Source of the DNA: Patescibacteria group bacterium
GTDB lineage: Bacteria; Patescibacteriota; UBA1384; JAHJRZ01
Direction of reading: 5' to 3'
Length of the DNA stretch: 15,526 bases
Assembly: GCA_018830605.1 (NCBI GenBank)
Contig: JAHJRZ010000083.1
Span: 1-15,526, forward strand
Shown here one piece after another: positions 1 to 5,204 of the stretch. The notes beneath the pieces were generated by a model. The model was not told the DNA's origin, made no database searches, and saw only the letters and a list, made by a program, of their open reading frames with translations. The position numbers and the translations under genes are program-made. Within the stretch, counting starts at the first letter, position 1; the number at the start of each line of letters is the position of its first letter.

Positions 1-515
1 AATTCAAGCAGGCGTTTTTTAATAATTGATTCTGTGTCATCGCTTCGCCTGATTAATTTCGCCCCGCACAAGTCACAAGCCGTCTTTTTAAGCGATTCTG
101 GATAAGACGGCTCAAAGCCGTCAACCGGGCAGACGAGCCTGGCGAGCAGACGCTTGAGCGCCTCTTCGTCTTTAAGATCAATATAGACGGCGATTACTGT
201 GAAATTATACTCCTTGGCTAAAGCCATAATCTCCTTGGCTTGTTTTTTGTTTCTGGGAACGCCATCTAAGATAATATTTGTGCTGCCGCCGAATTTGTAT
301 TTGATCGCCTTCATCACAATCTCATCCGGCACCAGCTTTCCCTCTTTTTGATATCTTAAGATCTCATCCCGATCCTCCGGACTCTCGCTCGCATACTCTT
401 TTAAAACCGGCCCCATCTCCGCATAAAGATAATTTAGTTTTTGCGCTAATAATTTTCCCTGTGTCCCTTTGCCCGAGCCCTGGGGCCCCATAATTAAGAT
501 TAAAAATTTTTCCAT
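1..515 (-). CDS. adk: Adenylate kinase, 3' end cut by the window edge
   Basis: Makes 2 ADP from ATP and AMP in the cytoplasm. I translated this by hand: 171 residues are present from the ATG at 513-515 and the frame is open to base 1, so the C-terminus is missing. The P-loop GPQGSGKGT is at residues 10-18, the AMP-site motif LDGVPR at 83-88 (usually DGFPR, here Val for Phe), and a LID zinc-knuckle pattern has C129, D132, C147 and C150. That ligand set (C-x2-D ... C-x2-C) is plausible, though the order differs from the more usual C-x2-C ... C-x2-D/C. The gene starts 12 bases after the CofE-like gene ends and has no good Shine-Dalgarno, so it is probably co-transcribed. In most bacteria adk follows secY directly; here about 6.6 kb separates them. 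Confidence 0.93.
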   Translation of the reverse strand, partial: MEKFLILIMGPQGSGKGTQGKLLAQKLNYLYAEMGPVLKEYASESPEDRDEILRYQKEGKLVPDEIVMKAIKYKFGGSTNIILDGVPRNKKQAKEIMALAKEYNFTVIAVYIDLKDEEALKRLLARLVCPVDGFEPSYPESLKKTACDLCGAKLIRRSDDTESIIKKRLLE

Positions 516-527
516 GCTTTGAATTTA

Positions 528-1241
528 TTATTTTAATATTTGGATTTTTCGCAAGATACCAATTGGCGTCATCTCTCTTGATTGCCCCAAGGGATTGTCT
601 CTCATAATTTCAGTGATTAATTTTTTCTCTAATGATCTGTCGCTCCGTCCCACCAAACGTCCGCCATAATCATTAATATCCACTATTCCCACTTGGACTT
701 CGTGATCTAAAATGTCAGCGATCTCACGGCATAATTCATCAGCGCAAACCGGGCCCTTAGAGACAAACTTATTATAGGGCGGCATAACATACTCGGCGGC
801 GCCGTCAATCAAAGCCGCCTTCTCGCCAGCAACATAATAAAAAACGCCCTTAATGCCAAGGGGCTTGGTTACGGCAGCGCAGAAAGCGGCCAAGAGAATG
901 CGCGGCACCCCGCAATCCTCGAGCGCCAGCTGAAAGGTCTGGGGTGATGAAATTCCTATCCCTTTATCTGATTTGGAGACGAATCTGACTAAAAATTTAG
1001 CCAAAGGCGAGACCTTGACTGAATCAACGTGGTAAGCCCGGCCCTGGGCGACCGCGGTCGCCTTTTCGGAAAAGACAATAATATCTTGGGGTTTGATATA
1101 TTTTTTAGCAAACTTAACTACAAATTTAACCATATCGTCCCCGGGCTTGATCAGCCGGGTGGGAATGGGCAGGCGCTGGTATTTTTCTTTTTCAACTTCA
1201 ATAACTAACGGCTTGCCTTTATTCGGTTTTAAATCCTGCAT
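528..1241 (-). CDS. CofE-like (F420-0:gamma-glutamyl ligase family) protein
   Basis: A 237-residue protein resembling the coenzyme F420-0:L-glutamate ligase family (CofE, and the N-terminal half of FbiB), which adds gamma-linked glutamate to F420-0 using GTP. Family-like features are a PIPTRLIKPGDD segment near residues 25-36, a VFSEK turn at 56-60 followed by AQGRA, DYGGR at 191-195, and NPLGQ...TPIG at 216-228. Length is close to that of archaeal CofE. CPR bacteria are not known to make F420, so the natural substrate is uncertain; it may gamma-glutamylate another metabolite or cofactor. It lies 8 bases after a NUDIX gene and 12 before adk. An extended -10 box sits just before the ATG. The family call is fairly secure, the reaction is not. 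Confidence 0.72.
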   Translation of the reverse strand: MQDLKPNKGKPLVIEVEKEKYQRLPIPTRLIKPGDDMVKFVVKFAKKYIKPQDIIVFSEKATAVAQGRAYHVDSVKVSPLAKFLVRFVSKSDKGIGISSPQTFQLALEDCGVPRILLAAFCAAVTKPLGIKGVFYYVAGEKAALIDGAAEYVMPPYNKFVSKGPVCADELCREIADILDHEVQVGIVDINDYGGRLVGRSDRSLEKKLITEIMRDNPLGQSREMTPIGILRKIQILK

Positions 1242-1248
1242 AGCTCTT

Positions 1249-1257
1249 ATTATACCA
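1249..1257 (-). promoter_or_regulatory. Extended -10 promoter candidate for the CofE-like gene and adk
   Basis: On the minus strand TGG followed by TATAAT (bases 1254-1249) makes a consensus extended -10 element. There is no convincing -35. The expected transcription start would fall at about base 1242, essentially at the ATG (1239-1241), so the message would be leaderless. The box overlaps the TAA stop of the NUDIX gene, so it could also be a coincidence in AT-rich sequence. Confidence 0.35.
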
Positions 1258-1666
1258 TCAAAATCGTTGCTTTTTTGAATTCCGCTTCAATCCTATTTTT
1301 AGCTTCTTGGGGAAATAAATTTGATAATTTTTTAAGCCCGCTTAAATTTTTCCACTCCAGAAAATACTGATTATTATCATCTACCATCTGTCTTTCTTCG
1401 CCGCTTAATTTTGGTTGACCAGTAAAATTTTTAATTAGAAAATACAACTCCACCCTGCCTTTATTTTCTATACGAAATAAAAATGTTTCGATCGTGATAT
1501 CAATATCAAATTCTTCCTTTATTTCTCTTCTGATGGCTGCTTCAAAATTCTCTTTCTTTTTCACTCCTCCACCGGGAAAAACAAAATACTTGCGGCCGTT
1601 CTTGACGCGCCGCATTAATAAAATTTTATTGTCCTTAATAATTACTGCTCTCACTCTTTTGTGCAT
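1250..1666 (-). CDS. NUDIX hydrolase
   Basis: A 138-residue single-domain NUDIX protein, a Mg2+-dependent hydrolase of nucleoside diphosphates linked to another moiety. The NUDIX box spans residues 33-55: G33, E39, then R47-E48-I-K-E51-E52, which supply the metal ligands. The usual glycine near the end of the box (REUxEExGU) is Asp54 here, a tolerated but less common change. The upstream FPGGG turn at 30-34 is typical. The substrate cannot be told from sequence; many such proteins clean up oxidised or non-canonical nucleotides. It starts 47 bases after the ATP-grasp gene ends, without a strong Shine-Dalgarno, and sits 8 bases before the CofE-like gene, so the two are probably co-transcribed. 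Confidence 0.88.
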   Translation of the reverse strand: MHKRVRAVIIKDNKILLMRRVKNGRKYFVFPGGGVKKKENFEAAIRREIKEEFDIDITIETFLFRIENKGRVELYFLIKNFTGQPKLSGEERQMVDDNNQYFLEWKNLSGLKKLSNLFPQEAKNRIEAEFKKATILMV

Positions 1667-1713
1667 AATAGCAGCTTCATCTTATCATAACCCATACAGA
1701 TTGTCCAATGGTC

Positions 1714-2688
1714 TCAACTATTTTTTAGTAAATACTTTATAATATCTTTTGCCACATTCCTGGGGCGTCCCTCGAACGGATAGTGATGGATATCAATGCC
1801 CGAACAGCCGTTCAGTTCCAAAACATACGGTTTTTTAGAAAGACTATCGTAAATAATATCCACGCAAGATATTACCTTGCCGATAGCTTTGGTCGCTTTA
1901 ATGGCGATTTCTTTCAGCTTGTCATTTACCTCAAAAGTCGCATCTTTGCCGACTCCGCCGGTGCTAATATTGGCATTTTGTCGCAAATATATTCTTTCTT
2001 CTTTTGGCGGTATGTAGGTTAATTTTTTTGCTTGCTTTTTTAAGTTTCGTTTAACTTCTCTATTAATTATTATCTTGCACAGGGGTTTTTCATACTTCTT
2101 TCCCACCAGAGGATTCTGATTAAATTTTCTTATCAGCTCCCGGATGTTATGGATCCCATCGCCAATAATATGAGCCGGGATTCTCTCCATAACGGCTGAT
2201 ACTTTATTGCCCACGACCAGCAGGCGATAGTCTTTACCTTTAATAAATTCCTCGAGCAGAACATCTTGTTTGCCCGGCTTGTCAAAAACTAAAGGCAAAA
2301 CCTCATCAAGCTCTTCCACTGATTCGATATTGGCAAAAACTCTGTTCCCGTGGGCTCCTTTGGCCGGTTTTAAGACGCAGGGGAATAAATTCTTTTCTAA
2401 AATTTTTTCCTTTGCTTCTTTGGGTGTTCTGACCAGCCAGCCCTTGGGAACAACAATATTATGAGCACGTAAAATTTTTTTAGTTAGATACTTATTATCA
2501 GCAATATAACAGGCGGGTTGAGAATTAACCGGAAAAGAAACCCCCTTAATAAAGAAAGAGCTTCCCTTATAAGTTAGCTTTATAAGATTGAAACGTTTAG
2601 AAATAACTTCAACTCTTGCTCCTCTCTTCTTGGCAGCATCTAAAACAACTTGGGCGCTTTGACTTCTAAGTTTTATCCTTTTTTTCAT
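1714..2688 (-). CDS. ATP-grasp ligase, cyanophycin synthetase / GshAB-like
   Basis: A 324-residue ATP-grasp enzyme, expected to activate a carboxylate as acyl phosphate and join it to an amine. The N-terminal 60 residues look like a preATP-grasp segment. Nucleotide-binding features include VLKPAKGAHG at 105-114 and LLEEFIKGKDYR at 144-155. PAHIIGDGIHNIREL at 171-185 and RQNANISTGG at 236-245 match the signature seen in the ATP-grasp part of cyanophycin synthetase and bifunctional glutathione synthetase. The Mg2+ ligands are likely D277, E291 and N293. Cyanophycin synthetase also needs a C-terminal Mur-ligase domain, absent here, so this is not a full CphA. RimK or CofF-like ligation to a peptide or cofactor is an alternative. 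The start has a good AAAGGA Shine-Dalgarno and its own promoter. Confidence 0.82.
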   Translation of the reverse strand: MKKRIKLRSQSAQVVLDAAKKRGARVEVISKRFNLIKLTYKGSSFFIKGVSFPVNSQPACYIADNKYLTKKILRAHNIVVPKGWLVRTPKEAKEKILEKNLFPCVLKPAKGAHGNRVFANIESVEELDEVLPLVFDKPGKQDVLLEEFIKGKDYRLLVVGNKVSAVMERIPAHIIGDGIHNIRELIRKFNQNPLVGKKYEKPLCKIIINREVKRNLKKQAKKLTYIPPKEERIYLRQNANISTGGVGKDATFEVNDKLKEIAIKATKAIGKVISCVDIIYDSLSKKPYVLELNGCSGIDIHHYPFEGRPRNVAKDIIKYLLKNS

Positions 2689-2723
2689 TTCTGTCCTTTC
2701 TATCTGGTTTTTAACCTAAAAAC

Positions 2724-2750
2724 AAAAAAACCCGCTAAATTGGGCTTTTT
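2724..2750 (-). terminator. Terminator-like hairpin in the ATP-grasp leader (attenuator candidate)
   Basis: On the minus strand AAAAAGCCC (2750-2742) pairs with GGGTTTTTTT (2733-2724) across an 8-base loop: three G-C pairs, one G-U and five A-U, ending in a 7-T tract. It lies between the strong promoter at 2822-2850 and the ATP-grasp start codon, so it could attenuate that gene. The G-C core is short. It may instead be a weak terminator for the upstream secreted-protein gene. Confidence 0.5.
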
Positions 2751-2821
2751 AAACCTATCTGAATGCCTTGTTCAAGATATTCAACTAGATTCAAAAGAAC
2801 CTTTTTAAAGTTACATTTATT

Positions 2822-2850
2822 ATTATAACAAATTATGTTCTTGGTGTCAA
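2822..2850 (-). promoter_or_regulatory. Consensus sigma-70-type promoter for the ATP-grasp gene
   Basis: The minus strand has TTGACA (2850-2845), a 17-base spacer, and TATAAT (2827-2822): all 12 consensus bases with ideal spacing. It begins 10 bases beyond the stop codon of the upstream gene. Transcription would start near 2815, giving a 5' leader of about 125 bases. This is the best promoter in the window. Confidence 0.85.
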
Positions 2851-2860
2851 AATTATAGAC

Positions 2861-3553
2861 TTAATATTTATTTATTATCTTAAATAACCAGCCCAGCATA
2901 CTAAAACCAGAAGTCAAATTATTCGCTTGATCCTTTAAAGCGGTATTTTGTTCTGCCAAAACTTTAATTTGATTCTCAAGATCAGCATCTTCCCCTTTAT
3001 TGGAAATCTGCGCCCTAATACGATTGAGTTCATTAATTCTCTGCTGATTCCGTGAGTTAACCTTCTTAATTTCTTTAAGTTGTTTATAATTCGCACCCAA
3101 GAAAAATTTTAGAATAGCTCCTCTAGCTTGAGCATTGTCAAACGTTTCAGCCGATTTGTCCTCATCGTCGCTCTGATTGCGCGCTATTTCGCGTATTTGG
3201 CTGCCTAGACCTTGATTCTCAATCTGATAAGAGATAAGAATCAGCTGCTCTACTGCTTTAGCTACCTCGCTCATATGATTTCGGGCTATTTCGCTACGAG
3301 GATTATAGCTTGGTTTGTTGTCTTCCAGCTCCTGGTCAATCTCTCCTGGCCCCTGTTCTTCTTCCTGTGTTTGTTCTTTTTCCTGTCCATTACTTATACT
3401 TGGGCTGGGGGTTTGGTTTTGGTCGCCTGATTTAGAACCGCCTTTCTCTGCTGCCGCCAGTAAACCTCGGCAGGAAGGACAGGAATTTTTAGCTAAGACG
3501 CTAAAAGGAAACAAAAGCAAAACAAGAGTAATGATAGGAATGAATTTTTTCAT
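2861..3553 (-). CDS. Secreted coiled-coil protein of unknown function
   Basis: I do not recognise a family. The 230-residue product has a clear Sec signal peptide (residues 1-21: KK, a hydrophobic run, then SVLA with likely cleavage before Lys22). The mature N-terminus carries a C25-P-S-C28 pair. Residues 38-85 are a low-complexity linker rich in Gln, Glu, Ser and Pro. Residues 88-215 are predicted mainly helical, with a coiled-coil-like heptad stretch at about 155-213. The C-terminus is aromatic and hydrophobic (GWLFKIINKY) and may touch the membrane. There is no lipobox. The start is supported by AAGGAG six bases upstream. It probably acts outside the cytoplasm. Confidence 0.7.
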   Translation of the reverse strand: MKKFIPIITLVLLLFPFSVLAKNSCPSCRGLLAAAEKGGSKSGDQNQTPSPSISNGQEKEQTQEEEQGPGEIDQELEDNKPSYNPRSEIARNHMSEVAKAVEQLILISYQIENQGLGSQIREIARNQSDDEDKSAETFDNAQARGAILKFFLGANYKQLKEIKKVNSRNQQRINELNRIRAQISNKGEDADLENQIKVLAEQNTALKDQANNLTSGFSMLGWLFKIINKY

Positions 3554-3584
3554 AAGATTCTCCTTTTTAATATTATTTATTTTA

Positions 3585-3686
3585 TCAATTTAGCGAATTT
3601 TCTCCTTCTCTGCCCTGAACCCAACGCAGTTGTGGTTTAGGGAAAAAGTGAACCGTCCCCTTGCTGGGCGTCACGCCTCTTTTCAT
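3585..3686 (-). CDS. Possible 33-residue small ORF, more likely repeat-derived
   Basis: An ATG at 3684-3686 opens a 33-codon frame ending in TGA at 3585-3587. AAGGAG precedes it, though only 3 bases from the ATG, which is shorter than ideal. The peptide starts MKRGVTPSKGTVHFFP and is basic, with no signal peptide or known motif. Much of it is encoded by the GGGGACGG-rich stretch at 3640-3677, which looks like a repeat remnant, so a chance frame is more likely than a gene. It sits 31 bases before the secreted-protein gene, so if translated it could act as a leader. Confidence 0.15.
   Translation of the reverse strand: MKRGVTPSKGTVHFFPKPQLRWVQGREGENSLN
3640..3677. repeat. GTCCCC-type repeat remnant with short palindrome
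   Basis: The plus strand carries GGGAAAAAGTGAACCGTCCCC at 3640-3660, with GGG and CCC ends, followed by the palindrome GGCGTCACGCC at 3667-3677. The base composition and GTCCCC ends differ from the AT-rich flanks. From memory, similar motifs are scattered through many bacterial genomes, sometimes linked to REP/Y1-transposase elements; I could not confirm this. A related motif lies at 5155-5184. No transposase is nearby. Confidence 0.35.
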
Positions 3687-3715
3687 TTTCTCCTTCCCAA
3701 ATTAATTCTTTAACT

Positions 3716-4441
3716 TTATTTTTTGCCCACAGGCATCAAATATAAAGGAGTTTCATTATTAGAGAGACCGAGAGCTTGTTTGACTCTCTCATCATCAAAG
3801 GCGCCGACCGAGACGGTACCGAGACCCAATGATTCAGATTGCAGATAAATATTCTGACTGGCATGTCCTGCCTCTAGGTGGACGTAACGTTCGGCACGCT
3901 CGCCGTATTTGGCGCGGGTACGCTCATAAACTCCAGTAATTATGATTATCGCGGGCGCGTTTTTTATTGTTGTCTGGCCTACGGCAGCTTCAGTCAACTC
4001 TGTCCTCTTGTCCCCACTTAAGGTCTTAATCAATTGGTGATTTTCAGGATTGTATTTATAGAGACCTTCGCCCAATTCCTCTACCTTGCCTGCCAAAAGA
4101 TATATTTCTAAAGGATATAATGCACCAGCAGATGGCGCTGAGCGACCGCCTTTTTCTTTGTCAGTGACTCCCTGCGCTGCCCAGAGAAGCTGAGAAATAT
4201 CGGACAAGCTTATCGCCTCATCTTTATAATCTCTAATTGAGCGGCGCTTGAGAATTGCCTCCTCAATTGATAAATCACTTTTTAATTTCGGCTCGGAGAG
4301 TTTGATGGAGCCGGTTGGTGGCTCAACTTGGGATATTTTTTCTCTTTTCATATTTTTTATTCTTAAAAATATACATTCACCTAAAACTAAAACTAAAACC
4401 GCGGCGAGAACAATAATCAAAATTTTTTTTAGACTCCACAT
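3716..4441 (-). CDS. Membrane-anchored SagB / nitroreductase-like flavoprotein
   Basis: A 241-residue member of the nitroreductase-fold, SagB/ThcOx-type dehydrogenase family, which binds FMN and oxidises or reduces small molecules or peptide azolines. The FMN-site motif KRRSIRDY lies at 65-72, PSAGALYP at 103-110, the helix EAGHASQNIYL at 190-200, and GLGTVSVGAF at 206-215. An N-terminal transmembrane helix at about 6-26 followed by a KR-rich stretch tethers the domain to the membrane; its side is not certain. The SagC/SagD partners and a clear precursor peptide are absent, so RiPP azoline oxidation is unsupported. There is no strong Shine-Dalgarno; a candidate promoter lies just upstream. 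The fold call is solid, the substrate unknown. Confidence 0.85.
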   Translation of the reverse strand: MWSLKKILIIVLAAVLVLVLGECIFLRIKNMKREKISQVEPPTGSIKLSEPKLKSDLSIEEAILKRRSIRDYKDEAISLSDISQLLWAAQGVTDKEKGGRSAPSAGALYPLEIYLLAGKVEELGEGLYKYNPENHQLIKTLSGDKRTELTEAAVGQTTIKNAPAIIIITGVYERTRAKYGERAERYVHLEAGHASQNIYLQSESLGLGTVSVGAFDDERVKQALGLSNNETPLYLMPVGKK

Positions 4442-4459
4442 AGAGACAAACTTTTCTTT

Positions 4460-4488
4460 ATTTTCTTATTATTTTTGACTAAAGTCAA
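4460..4488 (-). promoter_or_regulatory. Promoter/operator candidate for the SagB-like gene
   Basis: The minus strand has TTGACT (4488-4483), a 17-base spacer and GAAAAT (4465-4460), a weak -10. The -35 is half of a perfect inverted repeat TTGACT-N2-AGTCAA at 4475-4488, which could be a repressor site covering the promoter. The expected start is about 4453, leaving a leader of around 12 bases. Confidence 0.4.
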
Positions 4489-4521
4489 GAAAAAAATTTC
4501 GACGCTTATTTAGAGGATTGT

Positions 4522-5097
4522 CTAAAACGATCTGGCAATAGTAATCACCAAAAAGATTCCCACTGCGTTTAAAAGAAATGAAACCAAAATAAACTGCCAA
4601 TTTTTGATTTTTGAAAGCCCTATTATGCCGACACCCATCTCGTCCGGCAGAGGCGACATAATAATAAAAGCGCCGGCAAAAGGGATAAGCCAGACAAAAT
4701 AAGGACTAAAGAATAACTTCTTAATCCAAGAACCGCCGATTTTTTCAAACAGAGGCGACAACTCAACAAAAATTCTATCTTTTAAAAATCTGAAAATAAA
4801 ATAATCTCCAATCACTGCTCCAGCACCGGCTAAAACTGCAATACCAAGGGGGTTAAGAATATCTGCCAAATCAAATAGAATGACCACTGCCGGAGCTACG
4901 GTAAAGGTTGAAACGAATAAAATACCGGTGAAAAAAGCGCCGAAATATCCTAAACTGCCGATCTTATTTATAATACTGCGCAGCCAATCCGAATCAGCAA
5001 AATAAATAAATATAATCAAGCTCAAAATCAAAAGGGCGGTATTTTTATACGGCCAGGTTTTCCATCTTTGCCTGATCTCTTCAATCTCTTCTTTCAT
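4522..5097 (-). CDS. Polytopic inner-membrane protein, DedA/VTT-like
   Basis: A 191-residue membrane protein with about five hydrophobic segments (roughly 20-34, 52-77, 83-104, 132-148 and 167-188). The Gly-rich LGYFGAFFTGIL region at 49-60, the GAGAVIGDYFIFRFLKD segment at 91-107 and the SPLPDE motif at 148-153 recall DedA/VTT (SNARE-associated) proteins and a related uncharacterised family common in CPR genomes. DedA proteins are linked to lipid flipping and membrane homeostasis, but I cannot assign that role here. It has its own promoter, and the upstream radical SAM gene is closed by a terminator. A near-leaderless start is likely because no Shine-Dalgarno lies close to the ATG. It ends 80 bases before the SagB-like gene. 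Confidence 0.72.
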   Translation of the reverse strand: MKEEIEEIRQRWKTWPYKNTALLILSLIIFIYFADSDWLRSIINKIGSLGYFGAFFTGILFVSTFTVAPAVVILFDLADILNPLGIAVLAGAGAVIGDYFIFRFLKDRIFVELSPLFEKIGGSWIKKLFFSPYFVWLIPFAGAFIIMSPLPDEMGVGIIGLSKIKNWQFILVSFLLNAVGIFLVITIARSF

Positions 5098-5116
5098 TTT
5101 TTAATATTCACCCTAA

Positions 5117-5145
5117 ATTATACCCAAAAACAGGCAAAATAGCAA
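5117..5145 (-). promoter_or_regulatory. Promoter for the DedA/VTT-like gene
   Basis: The minus strand has TTGCTA (5145-5140), a 17-base spacer and TATAAT (5122-5117). The expected transcription start is about 5110, leaving only around 12 bases before the ATG at 5095-5097. It begins immediately after the terminator of the radical SAM gene. Confidence 0.6.
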
Positions 5146-5148
5146 AAT

Positions 5149-5184
5149 AAAAAATGGGAACGGCCCAAACGTGAGACGTCCCCA
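5149..5184 (-). terminator. Intrinsic terminator of the radical SAM gene
   Basis: On the minus strand TGGGGACG (5184-5177) pairs fully with CGTTCCCA (5162-5155), with one G-U, across a 14-base loop, and is followed by TTTTTT (5154-5149). It lies 20 bases after the stop codon. The stem arms share the GGGGACG/CGTTCCC motif with the repeat-like segment at 3640-3660. A smaller hairpin (CAACC-N5-GGTTG) overlaps the stop codon. Confidence 0.7.
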
Positions 5185-5204
5185 TAGAGACAAAAGACTT
5201 AAGT

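Noticed and set aside
3585..4441. A SagB-type RiPP cluster with the 33-codon frame as precursor
   Set aside because: No YcaO or E1-like partner, no Cys in the peptide, and the frame is largely encoded by a repeat-like stretch.
4439..5194. Direct repeat CATAGAGACAAA at 4439-4450 and 5183-5194 flanking the membrane-protein gene
   Set aside because: A 12-base match within a window of this size is expected by chance several times; no other transposition signs.
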